From the NCBI GenBank assembly GCA_039000515.1, contig JBCFYV010009882.1:62662817-62726816 (forward strand): 64,000 bases of DNA, given 5' to 3'. Positions 1 through 11,840 of the stretch are shown here, piece by piece (the stretch's first letter is position 1; every line of letters starts with the position of its first letter). The notes below the pieces were generated by a model that saw nothing but the letters and a program-made list of their open reading frames with translations, ran no database searches and was not told the origin of the DNA. Both the position numbers and the translations under genes were made by a program. This DNA comes from Timema cristinae (taxonomy: Eukaryota; Arthropoda; Insecta; Phasmatodea; Timematidae).

Positions 1-718
1 CATTCCTACTCAATCAGTGTAGGTAGCTATATGCCGGTAGTCAAAATTAGTGGTAAGAATAGTAATAACAAAAAAATATAAAAGCAAATAATTACTCATA
101 AGATGAGATTTATTAACCAGGGTAGAACTAGGATGTACTAAAATCGCAAGCTGAACATCTAAATGTATTTTCGGTGAGTTACAGTTGTCCTAATTGTACG
201 ACTCGTCTGGGCTTGTTTTTGCTTGGTTCGGATGACCTAAATTAATTATTTCAATAAGGTACTTTAATTTTGTATTGAACTGTTATCTGTTTATCTGAAG
301 TGCATTTTAAGGTCGATTCTCCACATAAGTGCGTGCCACCCAAATAGGTGAGGAGACGTAATGAGCCAAAATATATGTATCCATGAGGGTGCTCAGATGA
401 CTCAAAAGACCTTCGACAATGGAATTTAGGAATTCCCTTTCACACAAAATATTTAAATTGAAATATGTGTTTCTTTAGTTTTTACTAATATTTTATTTTA
501 AATGTGTACACTCCGTCTACCTTGAAATGTAGTAGTCTTACCGTAATGTATTAAACTATGGACCTGTCTTATAACTTATATCATAGTGGAAGCATGCAAG
601 GTAAGTTTGCTACCTTAGATGGTAAACGAATAATAGAAGTTTTATTTCAATACTAAACAACATAAATCTTATCCTCCAAGGTCTAACAGCCTTTAAAAGT
701 CCTGCGTTTGAAAAAAAT

Positions 719-720
<2 letters not shown>
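1..720. other. AT-rich DNA without gene
   Basis: No coding potential is visible. The only recognisable item is a possible decayed SINE tail near 328-372, listed separately. The rest is unassigned AT-rich sequence. Confidence 0.6.
328..372 (+). repeat. Possible decayed SINE 3' tail
   Basis: The stretch reads like the common A/B/C tail (TAAGTGCGT, then a decayed hairpin region, then GAGACGTAATGAGCC for GTAAGACGTGGTGCTAA). No body or head is recognisable upstream, so it is either a truncated insertion or chance similarity. Confidence 0.35.

Positions 721-724
<4 letters not shown>

Positions 725-781
<57 letters not shown>
725..781. repeat. (TA)n microsatellite
   Basis: An uninterrupted run of TA dinucleotides covers about 57 bases. 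It is not attached to any recognisable mobile element. Confidence 0.98.
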
Positions 782-782
<1 letters not shown>

Positions 783-1494
783 AGTACGTGTGTTGTAAGG
801 ATGGTAATAGGGGTTGATTTAAAATTAGATGTTTAGTTGGTTGGGAACCCCACAGTTAGAGGGGCTTGTAGTAAACTGCCCCATTTTTACCTTCTATCGA
901 GGAGGTAATTGTTCTCCATCATCTCAAACATTTGAAGCATTATTATAGTGTCCATGAGACCAATTTTACCAGTTTATATTGCATCCTTATAAAATATATA
1001 GTATCTTGACTTATTGGCCTTGAAACTGTTGTAGACAATATATACCCTTTCATTTATTTTTGATATTTTTTTGGACGAGGGGCACTGGCAGAACGACATC
1101 AAACCGTGTGTTGGCATTCAATCGATTTATGTTCACCTTTACGTATTTACATATAATTGATCTTCGGTTGTTAGGATGCTGCCGGCTTTTGGGTGAGGCA
1201 TTGACGCTATGGATGAGGATGGGAGTTTTATGGCTGTATTTGAACACTCCGAACAATCTCTGTGCTACTTGTATACCGCTTGAAAGACTGTAATTGAATG
1301 ACTGCAGGAATAGCTGTTGAAAGGAGAGGAGGTATCTTAAGGCTTGACATGCACCTGGATTTTTATTTATTGCTTAAGTTGATGCGTGTTTCGCACAATT
1401 AAATAAATGGCGGATTTTTATTTTATAGAACGTTTTTACCATCGCTGCTCAAAAAATTGAGCTCACTGACTGACTTTCAAGAATATACACTTTA
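782..1494. other. Unassigned AT-rich DNA
   Basis: The open frames on both strands near 1050-1293 are short and show no family motif. I see no repeat relation to the rest of the window. Confidence 0.5.
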
Positions 1495-1641
1495 GTTTAA
1501 TGGTAGTGTTGAGGTTTGAATCCCGGTTGGGTGGTTTTTTCTCAATCATTTCCCAACCCTACTTTATTTCCATTACCCCCCATTTGCAGTTTTAAAGTTC
1601 TAATAGCCTGGGTGAACAGGGAGACGTGGGGGGGGGGGGGG
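1495..1641 (+). mobile_element. Decayed SINE family C-like copy with poly-G
   Basis: A box-B-like word (GGTTTGAATCCC) is followed by a decayed SINE body (GGTTGGGTGGTTTTTTCTCAATCATTTCC, read in two pieces) and a tail remnant GAACAGGGAGACGTGG. The tail runs into a stretch of 14 G at 1628-1641. The head before box B is short and uncertain. Confidence 0.5.
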
Positions 1642-1644
1642 TAT

Positions 1645-2736
1645 ATATGTATTAGATAGTTAATAAAGTTGCTTCCTCAAACCAGTAAAATCCCCACAAT
1701 GAGAAAAATATTTATATTTTATATCTCCTACGCTTTACTAAACACTATTTTCTCAAAATGATAAAATTAGGTGTTTAGTTTATATTATTATACATGTTAC
1801 AGCTAAGGCCTAAAATCAGCTACTTTGCCAAATAAATGAACTCTTCATACATTTGCCAGCTAATCCACCCAAAATCACGAAATATTGATGGGGGGAAACT
1901 TGAATTCGCTTTCTGGCTAGTCAAAGCCAAATTGACCACGACATTGTCCAAAGTAATGGGTAGTGTGAGATAAAACAACTTCAACATAACTTAACTTAGC
2001 CTAGCCTAACTATTGGTGTTAGGTAGTCGCTGTTCAGGTGTGGTGTATCCGCGGGCACCGGACGCGGACTGGACCACTCTACTGCCCCCCACTCTTCCCC
2101 TCCTTATACAGGAAATAAATGAAACTAATTATATACGCGGTAAGATTTAAAATAGACGGGAGAATGTACTAGACAGGAAATAGCTAAAACCAATAATTTA
2201 AATTATATTCCGGTTGAAGAAATATCATTAAGTGCAGCATCATTGAGTCAGTCTTTAACTGAAGGTCAAGGATTCTCTAGATGCTTCTGCACAAGAAAAT
2301 GTTCAACAAGTCGATGAAAGTGTAAAAGAGCTAATGTAAAACTCCAACTTTCTTAACAGCTCAAAATGTACACATAAGTAAAAGTAAAAAGGCTTCACAT
2401 TGTTAAGAAAAAATTTTTCTTCTCGTTTATGTGATTTGATAGACTTTCAAAAATTGCTTGTAGTAAAATATAGTTGAGATGAAGCTAATTATTTTCTTTG
2501 GCCACTTTCCTACATCCCATATAACTGGCTGTCTCAAATCAAGCCTAACCATCTGGAAAATTACAATACATTTTGTGCTTTGGTTGATTTTGGTGGCCAA
2601 AGCTAGAAGTGGCCAGTCATTTTGAGAGCTAAATAGACGTTTTGTTTTGGCCGTGACAAACACACAAGAAAAATTCATCAAAATACTCCTAAACATCACC
2701 ATTATCATTTAGACTACAAGAGACTTTGCTTTTTTT
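1645..2736. other. Unassigned DNA with a small GC-rich patch
   Basis: The stretch holds no recognised gene. At about 1985-2010 there are TTAACTTAGCCTAGCCTAAC-type words of the kind common in insect intergenic DNA, followed by a GC-richer patch to about 2100. The 93-codon minus-strand frame at 2427-2708 has no recognisable domain. Confidence 0.5.
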
Positions 2737-2981
2737 CTAAGCACCGCGTTTTACTACCAGTTTGAGTTATACGCTTAAGTACAATTACGCTAATGGACTT
2801 GGAATTGGGAAGGTTGAATAAAGAGGAAGATAACCCGAATTTGCGTGGAGGGAACGTGGCAAACGATTTTGTAAAACCACCCACAATTCACCCAACCGAG
2901 ATTAGAACCTTGATATCCTCATCTTTGGCAGTTTAGTTCAACACTACTAGCACGTTTGCTAACTACGCCACTGAGATGGGT
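2737..2981 (-). mobile_element. SINE family A, near full length
   Basis: Read on the minus strand, the copy begins with a tRNA-like head (box A around GGCGTAGTTAGC, box B around GGTTCTAATCTC). It continues with the A body and ends in the shared tail, seen on the plus strand as GCACCGCGTTTTACTACCAG. No convincing target-site duplication was found, and several box B and tail bases have changed. Confidence 0.85.
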
Positions 2982-3473
2982 AAGATATATATGTGCCAAT
3001 GTGTTTCTCCTGCAGGTATATTAAAACAAAAATATTGTAAAGTAGCCGTAAATATCATGCAATACACACACGTTTCTAGCAAATCTCAAAGAGAAAGTGA
3101 AATAAAAATAGTAATCTAATGCTTCACCAATCATTAATAACATAAATTATTCGGTTTCAGGGACATATGACTGTATTGCACGCACATAATATTCTTCATA
3201 ACGGAGGAAGTTCACTTCCGTACCCTGAAGGGATAACAATTTAAGATTTATAAGTAATTTAGCCAAACAGCGGTCATTAGAGGCCATCAGCCCTTTCCAA
3301 AACATCGGGTGTCATTTATATTATTAGTAACAGGGGTGGCCAGTAAGTTAAATTCTAATAGTGTCCTTGTTACTTACTGAAATTCATGATCGTAATCAAA
3401 TATACCCTACAATATGGTTGTGTTAAATGGAATCAAGTGATAGCTTATTACAATAGTATGTACTTTCCCTCAT

Positions 3474-3582
3474 CAGTGGTTGCGTAATCCATGGTGTCAC
3501 TCTCGCGTTAGACTGGATTGTCAGGGTCTGGCATTGGGATGTCATTGTTCAAATCTCAGCCAAGTTTACTGAGCGTGGGAGG
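3474..3582 (+). mobile_element. SINE family C, 5' part only
   Basis: The head GTGTCACTCTCGCGTTAGACTGGA and a box B remnant (GTTCAAATCTC) match the C head seen at 5561 and 58090. Similarity stops after TTTACTGAGCGTGGG, so the body and tail are missing. Confidence 0.6.
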
Positions 3583-5018
3583 GTTGACAGCAGAGTAATA
3601 GCAGGATTGGGGTTTATCTCATTTGGGCTTACAGCAGTGTAGTTTTAATACTACATAGCTGAATAAAGAATCTTTATCTCATATTTTCGCAACTTCCATT
3701 ATTTTAAACGGGGGGTAACTTCATAGAAGTATACACAAGGGGTTTTATTTTAAATATTTGGGTCACATTTCATTTCATCTTTGCCTACTGTTTTATTTTA
3801 CAGTTTCAGACTAACTCTACCGCTGTTAGGAGTAGAAACCTTCTGTCAACACAAAGCACCACATCTTCTTTGTCTGAAATAGTCACTTGCAGAGTCATAT
3901 GCTGTTTTAACGCATTCAGATATAATATTTTTGCATCATACATCATGGTTTGTCAGGTAATAAATAAATTTGGCATTTGGTTAATGCTGTGTGCCACAAA
4001 AAAAAACCTCATGGATCATTTTGGGTACGTGGGCAAAAGGTTCACTAGCTCTGCTTTTGAGTGAAATACAACAAAACTTTAGACGTTTTACTTAAAGGAA
4101 TCGGTGTACAAGCAGACTAAAAACCAAGCTGTTGTGGTCTAATTGGCTGGTGATGGGAAGGTTGGGTCTCAAATCATCGCGAATGTGGTGAGGATAGTGA
4201 TATCCAAATGGTTAACCACTCTTTCTCCATGTCATCCATGTCTATAATTGTTAGTGTATTAAATGTCGATAGTCCGGATGGCTGGTTAGACGCAGTGCGA
4301 AAATCCTTCAAATAGTTGTATTGCTTAATTGCGAAAGAAAATTTATGAAACAAAAGTATTGCCATTTTAGGGTAATTTAATCGTTTGGAAACCGTTGAAA
4401 ACATTATAAATACTCATCAATATTCTTATGCTTTGCAAATACTTTTTGTCTCTTTGACATAATATGCCATTAGACTTCCCTTGTAAAACCAACTAAAAAT
4501 ATGTTCAATGTTAATTAATACCGATCTGTATTTAGAAGGTCACTTAAAGGCCAAGTTACACTGAACTAACTTAAGGCTACTTTTGCTAGCAAGTGTAATA
4601 CGAATTAACATAAATGATGTAATTTACAATAATTACTATTTATATGAAATCCATGTAAATGTGATGTTCGAATGGAGCACACTCCTGACTTGCCTAACAT
4701 ATGAACGGGATGTGACATCTCACGAGTGCCAGTTGACATGATGAATATTGTTACTAATATTAATGCATACGTAATTGAGTCAGTCAAGTGTTTCTCCAAT
4801 GCCTTGGGCTGACACAAAGGGAACAGACAGCACCGCTTCAACTAATGAGAGCATCACCTATGTTGTATTTATTAAAGTGCAAGACGTTGGCTGCTGTTCA
4901 ATAAATATAATTACTTTCCATTACATTTAAAAAAAATCTTTACTCAAAATTCATAGTTTATATTCATTATTTCATAAAAAAAAAGTCAGCCCACCTTATA
5001 GTAATATACACACTACAC
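3583..5018. other. Unassigned AT-rich DNA
   Basis: No gene is recognisable. A tRNA-like pattern near 4128-4172 (TGGTCTAATTGGCT, then GGTCTCAAATC) may be a very old SINE head but has no body or tail. The minus-strand frames at 4174-4404 and 4605-4841 carry no motif. Confidence 0.5.
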
Positions 5019-5550
5019 TGGATACCATCTCTCCGGGAATTGTATGTTTACTATTAGGAAACGGCGTTATCATTATATTTCACCCACCTCGGGGGCGTAG
5101 TTGGATAACACGCTAGTTTCGTGTTTAGCTAGACTACCGAGGACGGGGAGATCAAAGTTCGAATCTTGGTCGGGGGACCCATTTTTTTTTCCTAAATGAT
5201 TTTCCACTCTACCTACATGCGAGTGCGGGTTTATTTTCTCTAAATTCAACCTTCCAAATTCCTAACGCATTTGTGTAATTAGTACTTGAGTGTATAACTC
5301 GAATGGGTAGTAATATGTGGTGCAGAATTAAAAAATAATATCTAGATTTCATGTGGTCAATCTTATCTTAAATATAGGACAAGTTTCGCAGCGATGGTTC
5401 GATGATGTTACTAATAGCTATTTCTTACCCCGATTACACCACCTTCACAACACAACTGAAAGAGAGGTGATTTGGCAACAGCTTACAGAGAGAGAACTAA
5501 AATAAAGATTTCCTTCATTAGACCTGAATTTCTCTCAGAGGTGATATTGT
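5019..5550 (+). mobile_element. MITE family 1, copy 1, split by a SINE
   Basis: The two parts, 5019-5080 and 5341-5550, align in order with the intact copy at 8046-8309. Shared words include GATA(C/T)CA(C/T)CTCT at the start, TGTTTACTATTAGGAAAC in the middle of the left part, and GATTTGGCAA and GAGGTGATAT at the right end. The terminal inverted repeat is TTGATATCACCTC-like but mutated here. A family A SINE is inserted in the middle. No transposase is encoded and the superfamily is unknown. Confidence 0.7.
5081..5340 (+). mobile_element. SINE family A, full length, inside MITE 1
   Basis: The head reads CACCTCGGGGGCGTAGTTGG (box A) and TTCGAATCTTGG (box B). The body includes a variable T run and CCACTCTACCTACATGCGAG. 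The tail has TATAACTCGAATGGGTAGTA and an A-rich 3' end. The flanking words TTATATTT and CTAGATTT may be a worn duplication. Because it interrupts the MITE, it is the younger of the two. Confidence 0.88.
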
Positions 5551-5552
5551 GA

Positions 5553-5779
5553 TATTGGGTGAAGGGCGTCACTCTCGAAATATACTGGACTACAGATGAC
5601 TGGTAGATTAAGGCTTAAATCCTAGAAGCTTGTACTTAATGGTTTTCCACTCTCCCTTCAAGCAAATTATGGTGATAGTCCTTTCAATTCAAACTTCCTC
5701 AACCCTAACACTTTAGCTTGATTATTACTTATATGTAAAGCCCAAACTTGTAGTAATACTCGGTGCTATATTAAAAAAA
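5553..5779 (+). mobile_element. SINE family C, full but diverged
   Basis: The copy starts next to the right end of MITE 1 with GGGCGTCACTCTCG and TACTGGACTAC. It continues with the body (GGTTTTCCACTCTCCCTTCA, ATTCAAACTTCCTC) and ends with AGTAATACTCGGTGCTA followed by A residues. Box B is strongly changed, so the internal Pol III promoter is probably dead. Confidence 0.75.
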
Positions 5780-5929
5780 TATGTGAATTAAACAAATTAT
5801 CTAAATTATTAATTCAACTCTCATTTTCCATTCCGAAAATACAAAATACTTTATTTTGATTCGTGTGACCAAAATGATATTTGTTCGTCTTGCCAGGATA
5901 AAATAACACACGTTAGGGGTATTGACATC

Positions 5930-6270
5930 TAAAGAGTCACTTTTAAAATTTATTAATGGTCGATTATGAGGTAGTTTGGATTCGAAATCCCATCCTTCTT
6001 TACTAAGGGTGGGCTTTGTTTCTACCTCAACATAAATTATTGTATATATTTTCTAAATTATACCCTAATTATTTTGACCCTATTTAATTAGATTTTCTGA
6101 CATCTGAGACCAGTAATAAGATGCAAATAACAAATAAATGTTTTACAATATTCAAGTTAATTGATTATGTATTTCTTTGAACTAATTTATAACTTTCCTG
6201 CGTAGACGTAAATTACTGGAGCTAAAAGCGATACACCAATTTTGAAAACCCTCGTTATTTTATAAATTGT
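5930..6270. other. AT-rich DNA, possible trace of family C
   Basis: Around 5975-6020 the words TTTGGATTCGAAATCCC and TTACTAAGGGTGGG recall the box B region of family C. The surrounding sequence is too far gone to define a copy. Confidence 0.3.
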
Positions 6271-6524
6271 CACCCGTTTTGGTGACCGCCTAGTCTAATG
6301 CGCTATTTTCGTGTCAGGTTAGACTGTCGAAGACGGGGAGATTGAGGTTCATTCCCGGTCGGATTCACTGAGGGTCATCGTTTTTAAATGGTTTTCCACT
6401 CCCCTTAAATCCAAGTGTGGGTGAATTTAATCTCAATTAAACTTTCCTAATCCCTAAACCATTAATGCAATTAGTACATAGGCGTTTAACCCGAACGGGT
6501 AGTAAGACGTGATGCTAAAAAATT
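6271..6524 (+). mobile_element. SINE family A/C intermediate, full length
   Basis: The copy runs from CACCCGTTTTGGTGACC through a head with GACGGGGAGATTGAGGTTC to the body GTTTTCCACTCCCC and a well-kept tail with TTTAACCCGAACGGGTAGTA and GACGTGATGCTAAAA. The head combines C-like (GTGACC..CTAGTCTAATGCG) and A-like features, supporting common descent of A and C. Confidence 0.85.
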
Positions 6525-7218
6525 AAGTAGTTGGTTATACATATCGTTTAAGCCAAAATTGAGGATAAAGGGATCAACTTTATCGTATATGACTAGATAC
6601 ATTGCATCAAAAGTTTTATAGTTTTAATAAATTCGTAAAATCATTTTATCATAATCAATTCATGAATAATTTTAAACGACGTTTCACACGATGTGGCTTA
6701 TTGTTATGATTAAAGCAAATGGAAATAAACATTGATCCAGTTTCCTAAAACAAAGAAAGTCATATTTCAACAGGGTCGTGACTGAGAACTTTAATATATT
6801 TTATTTAATTGGATTGTTTTAGTGGACTTGAGGATTCATAAATTGTCAATCCCATTATCAATACAAGAGTATGAGTATATTTTACGTTAAGTACCATATA
6901 CGGCTTCCTTAGAACTTGTACACATAACTGTTTAATATGAGATCCGACTATTAGATGTGGCCACAAGGATAATGCGTTTAGTTTACCTCCCACCGCTCGG
7001 CTTTACCATAATTTGTTTGATAACTACTGAGAACCAGTGAGGAACACCATGCAACTGTAAATTGCTCTTTACGCTTTGAAAGTTTATTACAGGCCGCATT
7101 AAAAAGTATTTATTTTTAAACCAGCTCCCATCAATAACCCATGCTAGTTTTGGCGCATTTCCTAGCTTCCTAACTTGTCTATTTATCTCAAATAGGTTCC
7201 CGATTAGCTTCTGTAATG
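6525..7218. other. Unassigned AT-rich DNA
   Basis: No gene, repeat unit or element end is recognisable. The minus-strand frame at 6805-6993 has no motif. Confidence 0.5.
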
Positions 7219-7230
7219 TCTTTATAAATT

Positions 7231-7485
7231 TTTTTATTATTTAGCACCGCGTCTTACTACCCGTTCGGGTTATACGCTTTAAGTACTAATTACGCTAATG
7301 GATTAGGAATTAGGAAGGTTGAATTAGAGGAAGTGAACCCGCATTTGCGTGGAGGGAGAGTGGAAAACCGTTTAGGAAAAACCACACCCAGTTCACCCGA
7401 CCGAGATTCGAACCTCGATCTCCCCGTCCTCAGCAGTCGAGCTCAACACGACAAGCGCGTTAGCCAACTACGCCACCGAGGCGGG
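7231..7485 (-). mobile_element. SINE family A, full length with 12-bp TSD
   Basis: This is one of the best A copies. On the minus strand it reads a head with GGCGTAGTTGGCTAACGCG (box A), GAGGTTCGAATCTCGG (box B), the body and the tail with ATAACCCGAACGGGTAGTAA. It is flanked by a perfect 12-bp duplication, TCTTTATAAATT, at 7219-7230 and 7486-7497. This proves insertion by target-primed retrotransposition and fixes both ends. The 3' A/T-rich tail lies at the left side. Confidence 0.96.
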
Positions 7486-7589
7486 TCTTTATAAATTGAT
7501 TATAGTGTGTTGAAAGTAGGTTTTATAGAATACCAGTTCTATTTTTAAGTGCATAAATTTTAAAAGATGATATTTTGATGTATCACATA

Positions 7590-7800
7590 GTACTAGCCTT
7601 TGTTCCAATGGGGTAAGGATGAGCTGGGTAGAATATTAGGGGAAGATTAGCCGCATTTTCATGTGCCAAGGGTCGAAAACCTTGTTTGGAAATCCATCGT
7701 CCCTAAAATTAGCTGCGATTCAAATTCGAACCCCTTTATTATCGGCAAAACTAGATGAAATGAAACTGACACCTTGACTTGAGTTACCTACGATGTGGGT
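7590..7800 (-). mobile_element. SINE family C, decayed
   Basis: Read on the plus strand, AATGGGGTAAGGATGAG, GCATTTTCATGTGCC and TTCGAACCCCTTTATTATCGG follow the order of the reverse complement of the C body and box B. The 3' tail is missing or unrecognisable. Confidence 0.6.
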
Positions 7801-8045
7801 AACAGAAAGTGTTTCTAGGCCACGAAGTTGGGATGTGGAGGGTGGTTAAACTTGAAAGTTTTGTTGATGTTCACAAAGCACACATGGTAGAATGTGTTGA
7901 CAGACAATCTATGTGAGTAATGACCCAGACACGAGGTTGTTGGGTGAACAGCGGAGCTCTAAGGCGCGACCCTCCCTCCTACAACTGTCCCACCCAACCA
8001 ATTAGCCCCGCGGTACGATGAAACATAAGCACTTCATAGTTACAG

Positions 8046-8309
8046 TTGATATCACCTCTGAGATAACTATATGTTTGTTATTGGGGAACAACATTGTAAC
8101 TTTCATGTTCTCGCGTGGTCGATCTTTCCTTAACTATGAAACTTTTTTACAATTCTGGTTAGTCGATGTTGCCAGCAGCCCCTGCTTACCCAAGAACACC
8201 ACGCTTCGACATAACGGAAAATGAAAAGATTTGGCAAAAGTTAACAAAGAGAGAGTGAATATAAATCTTTTATCCATAATAGCTGCAGTTTCCACTGAGG
8301 TGATATCAA
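8046..8309 (+). mobile_element. MITE family 1, copy 2, intact ends
   Basis: The element of 264 bp begins TTGATATCACCTC and ends GAGGTGATATCAA, a perfect 13-bp terminal inverted repeat. Its inside aligns with the split copy at 5019-5550. No target duplication is evident. A short open frame at 8018-8224 crosses the left end and is considered chance. Confidence 0.8.
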
Positions 8310-8418
8310 TTTTAGCAAGTTTAGTATCCAGATTGTAGGTAATATATCAATTGTTAGATATAAATATTATTAACGTATGAAGACACATTTGGACTATAAA
8401 CATTTTAATTACACTTTC

Positions 8419-8840
8419 TGGGTAGGGATAAGAGATTAAACTACAAGAAATATCTCCACATTTACGTGGAGGTAAGATTATAATAACAATTATTATTATT
8501 ATTTAGCACTGCATCTTACTACCCGTTCGGGTTAGACGCTTTAAGTACTAATTACGCTAATGGATTAGGAATTGGGAAGGATGAATAAGAGGAAGTGAAC
8601 CCGCCTTTGCGTGGAGGGAGATTGGAAAACAATTTAGGAAAAATCACCCCCAGTTCACCTGACCGAGATTCGAACCTCGATCTCCCCGTCCTCAGCAGTC
8701 GAGCTTAACACGACTAGCGCGTTAGCCAACTACGCCACCGAGGCGGGTGTGGAGGTATGAGTTGGAAAACATTTAGGAATATATATCTTTCATTACTGGA
8801 GATGAGATTGACATCGTTGAACTCGCACTCCCCGGTAGAT
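8419..8840 (-). mobile_element. SINE family C, split by a family A SINE
   Basis: The parts 8419-8477 (GGGTAGGGATAAGAG, ACATTTACGTGGAGGTA) and 8749-8840 (GAGTTGGAAAACATTTAGG, GAGATGAGATTGACATCG) together follow the reversed C body. The A copy between them is bounded by a duplication of host sequence, so this C copy was there first. Confidence 0.75.
8478..8748 (-). mobile_element. SINE family A, full length, nested in family C
   Basis: The copy has an ATT-rich 3' tail at its left side, the tail hairpin (CTACCCGTTCGGGTTAG on plus), the body and a well-kept head with box B (TTCGAACCTCG on plus). The target duplication is GTGGAGGTAAGA at 8466-8477 and GTGGAGGTATGA at 8749-8760, with one difference in 12. 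Confidence 0.95.
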
Positions 8841-8849
8841 AAATAAAAT

Positions 8850-9718
8850 ACTAAAAATAATTTAAATTTCTACAATATTTAAAATATCTTTTAAGATACA
8901 TTTTACAACATAATATAATTTTAAATAATTATGTTGGACTTTGAAGCCTTTCAAATTTCGAAATACATCGATAAATCACCAATATTATAAACAGCCATAT
9001 TTAAAGAATCTTTACATATTTAGTTCAAGTAATGATACAATATCTCTTACCTGGATTAGGTCTTAAGTTATTCCATGGCATTTGTTTTGTTTTAACCAGG
9101 AACATATATTTTGAAACTTATCGCTTTCATACAATATCGACATTATAACATGATATAATTTACGTCACATCCTAATGAATATTTTTTATATAGCTTTTGT
9201 ATGGTCATTATTATTTTAGTAAGACCACCATTATCATAATATTAATTTTTGTATGAAAACTTTTTCTAGTCATCAATTATGTATATATATATTCATTATA
9301 TGTTAAGAGTGATTTGGTTTGAGTGGAGTTATTAGATATTTAAAACCATTTTATGCCAGGATCAGGATAAACTTAACGCTAAACAAATGCAACGTTCACG
9401 TAACGTAAATAAACGGACTATTTGGTCATTATTTAATTTAAAATAAACATAAGCCAAATACATGAGCCTTACAGCGCCAATGAATTTAGACTGATATAAG
9501 AAAAAGTTTCATAAAATTTGAACTCAAGCTTTGAAGGAACATTAGGTTTTAAGTATTTAAATAGATGCTTACTAGAGCAAAAAAAAAGTGTCTGAAGAGT
9601 CTATGGCAAATTGGTGTACGCGAGACGCGAACTACATCTCAGAAGGTTCTAAATGATCATGATGGCGTTGCTTGCAATTTGGTTTGATGGCAAGAACATG
9701 TTGTATTCTACACCAACT
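8850..9718. other. Unassigned AT-rich DNA
   Basis: Only AT-rich sequence without gene or clear repeat is seen. Confidence 0.5.
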
Positions 9719-9829
9719 TAACGTAAGGTTAACCTTATTTCTGGACAACACTTGAGTGAAGTTAAAATAACATCACTTAGTGCATCGTAATGGCTTACAT
9801 TGATCAAATTAAGGATAACCTTTACGTTA
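9719..9829. repeat. Foldback, possible small MITE
   Basis: TAACGTAAGGTTAACCTTA at 9719-9737 pairs with TAAGGATAACCTTTACGTTA at 9810-9829, with a one-base indel and one mismatch. A second inner hairpin (AGTGA..TCACT, about 9757-9779) lies within the loop. The inverted ends suggest a degenerate MITE, but no target duplication was found. Confidence 0.5.
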
Positions 9830-9913
9830 CGTCATCCTTACGTTACGAAATCTTATTTGTGTTTTTGTACCTATCTCACAAATCATTCTGGCCATTCACA
9901 TTTATAGCGATAA

Positions 9914-10040
9914 TGGGCTAGAGATGATGAAGGTATAATTAATATAAGATATGCTTGCATTTGCATGAAGGGAGATGAGGAAACAATTTAGAAAATAAAA
10001 ACACCCTTATTACACCGGATCCAGATTTCACTCTAGATTG
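9914..10040 (-). mobile_element. SINE family C, decayed fragment
   Basis: Plus-strand words GGGCTAGAGATGATGAAGG, GCATTTGCATGAAGGGAGATG and GGAAACAATTTAG follow the reversed C body and break off near the box B remnant. Confidence 0.55.
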
Positions 10041-10044
10041 CACA

Positions 10045-11832
10045 TGGCAAATCGTACTCATCGTGCATGACGTTTAGTAAGCGTGCCCGTTGATAAGGTT
10101 GAGGACTGCTACTAAAAAGTGAGGACGCAACTATAGGGAATTCTAAAATACCTGACATACCATCTCGCATTGCAGAATGCCACCATTCAACTATCGGGCC
10201 ACTCGGAATTTTAAACAAATATTACAGAGGAAGTAAGATTTATTTTAAAATCAACAAAATATTCTAATAATAATAGCGTAATTATTATAATATGTTGAAC
10301 GTCCTAAAATAAAATAAAAATTGTATTTTTTTACAACAAAACTTCATTATTTACACGTGCACTTACTATAAGAAATTGCCTTCCTTTGATTATGTAGAGA
10401 TATGATTGGAGAGAATAATTTTTCTGGAGTTAGTTCCCCCGACCAATTCATCCTACTGCTCTGGGCGTATTAAAACTGTGTATGATGCCGAAATTATAAA
10501 TTATAGCTTCAAGAATGTAATGTAGTTACCGTCTCATATTTCTGTCACAGCACACATCCATTATGAACAGTATTAAAAGAGTGCCTCATTATATTATTTG
10601 GAAAGCTAAACTATTTTCCTTCGAGTGCTATACGTTTAGCACATTTACCGTGCCTACAACACCAATTTAATCGCCTAAAATAATGTACAAAGATCACAAT
10701 CTGCTTTATAATTACGCTATATATACCTTCCTACTCATTGATCAAACTGTGGTTGCAATATAATTTTACGAACTTGAGAAAAATGTACTAATCCCTTCAA
10801 AATCCCGAGGTAGTTATCTTCATCATTAATTTTTAGGTTAATAAATAACCCTAGAGCACTTAAAAATTGTTATCTCTCTGTTGTTTTAAACTCATGCTTT
10901 GATACACATATATAGCTATACCTTATGTCTTCAAGCGTTCCCATATCTTTTTGATTATAGTAATTTAAGCCTACTAATCACAATTGTGTATGACAATTAC
11001 GTTCAGACTTGTAGCCCAATATTGGCTAAAAAAAATACCTACTTATTAAGACATACATGCGCTAACTCTAGATATGTTGGTAAAACATTTCTCAAGGTTA
11101 TTTATAGAACCTTCAAATCGTTCTACCAATCTTATTACTCCTCACTTAAGTAAACAAAACCCTTAAAAATAAAATGAACTTTCTTGACATTAGTTTCTAC
11201 TGAATGTGTAACACATCATATCTCACCAGGAAGAGAAGACATGTGTACAAGGTGGGTTTCAGCGTAGTCTTATAATTTATGTGAAACGAAAGAAATGAGT
11301 GGGTGGGTATTTTCAACAATTTGCAATCTTGAACACCGAACAAAAGCGTGAATAATGTGAAGCATGTCACGCATATGACTAACATATAGTAAAAGAATAA
11401 ATTGGTGTGAAGAATCACCTACATAAAATATATTAATAAAAAAGAATGCATATGGATGTGTTCACATGCTCGTTAAAGAAAAAAACCGAATAGGCCTAGA
11501 GAACTAAAACTTGGCTTACGTACTTAGGGAAACTCGAGGGTGTGCACCTTGGGCGTTTTTAAAATTATTGTTCTTATATCTATTGCGAGATTGTGGTCTC
11601 AGACCATTTGAACATCGGCTACTCTCCTTAATATGTAGAGAAATATTGAATACATTAATCATTTGTTCGCCATCAAGCCTGGAACACCAAGGATAAATTC
11701 CAACATCGTGTCCAAAGAGAAATTACGGAGGATCTATTATTTTTTTATGTGATTTCTATAGATGTTTTGAATTAACATTAGTAAGTAGGTAAATTCTAGA
11801 ACGTATTAAATAATCTAGCAATAATATTTGTT
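10045..11832. other. Unassigned AT-rich DNA
   Basis: Frames at 10033-10218 (-), 10899-11153 (+), 11197-11418 (-) and 11511-11696 (+) are short, isolated and without motifs. No element ends are recognisable in this 1.8-kb stretch. Confidence 0.5.
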
Positions 11833-11840
11833 ATTGACGG

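Noticed and set aside
1060..1293. 77-codon plus-strand frame, partly GC-richer
   Set aside because: No domain, signal or repeat match was recognised, and an overlapping minus-strand frame of similar length exists, as expected by chance.
4128..4172. tRNA-like head on plus (TGGTCTAATTGGCT, GGTCTCAAATC)
   Set aside because: No body, tail or fold follows. It may be a very old SINE remnant but cannot be supported as a feature.
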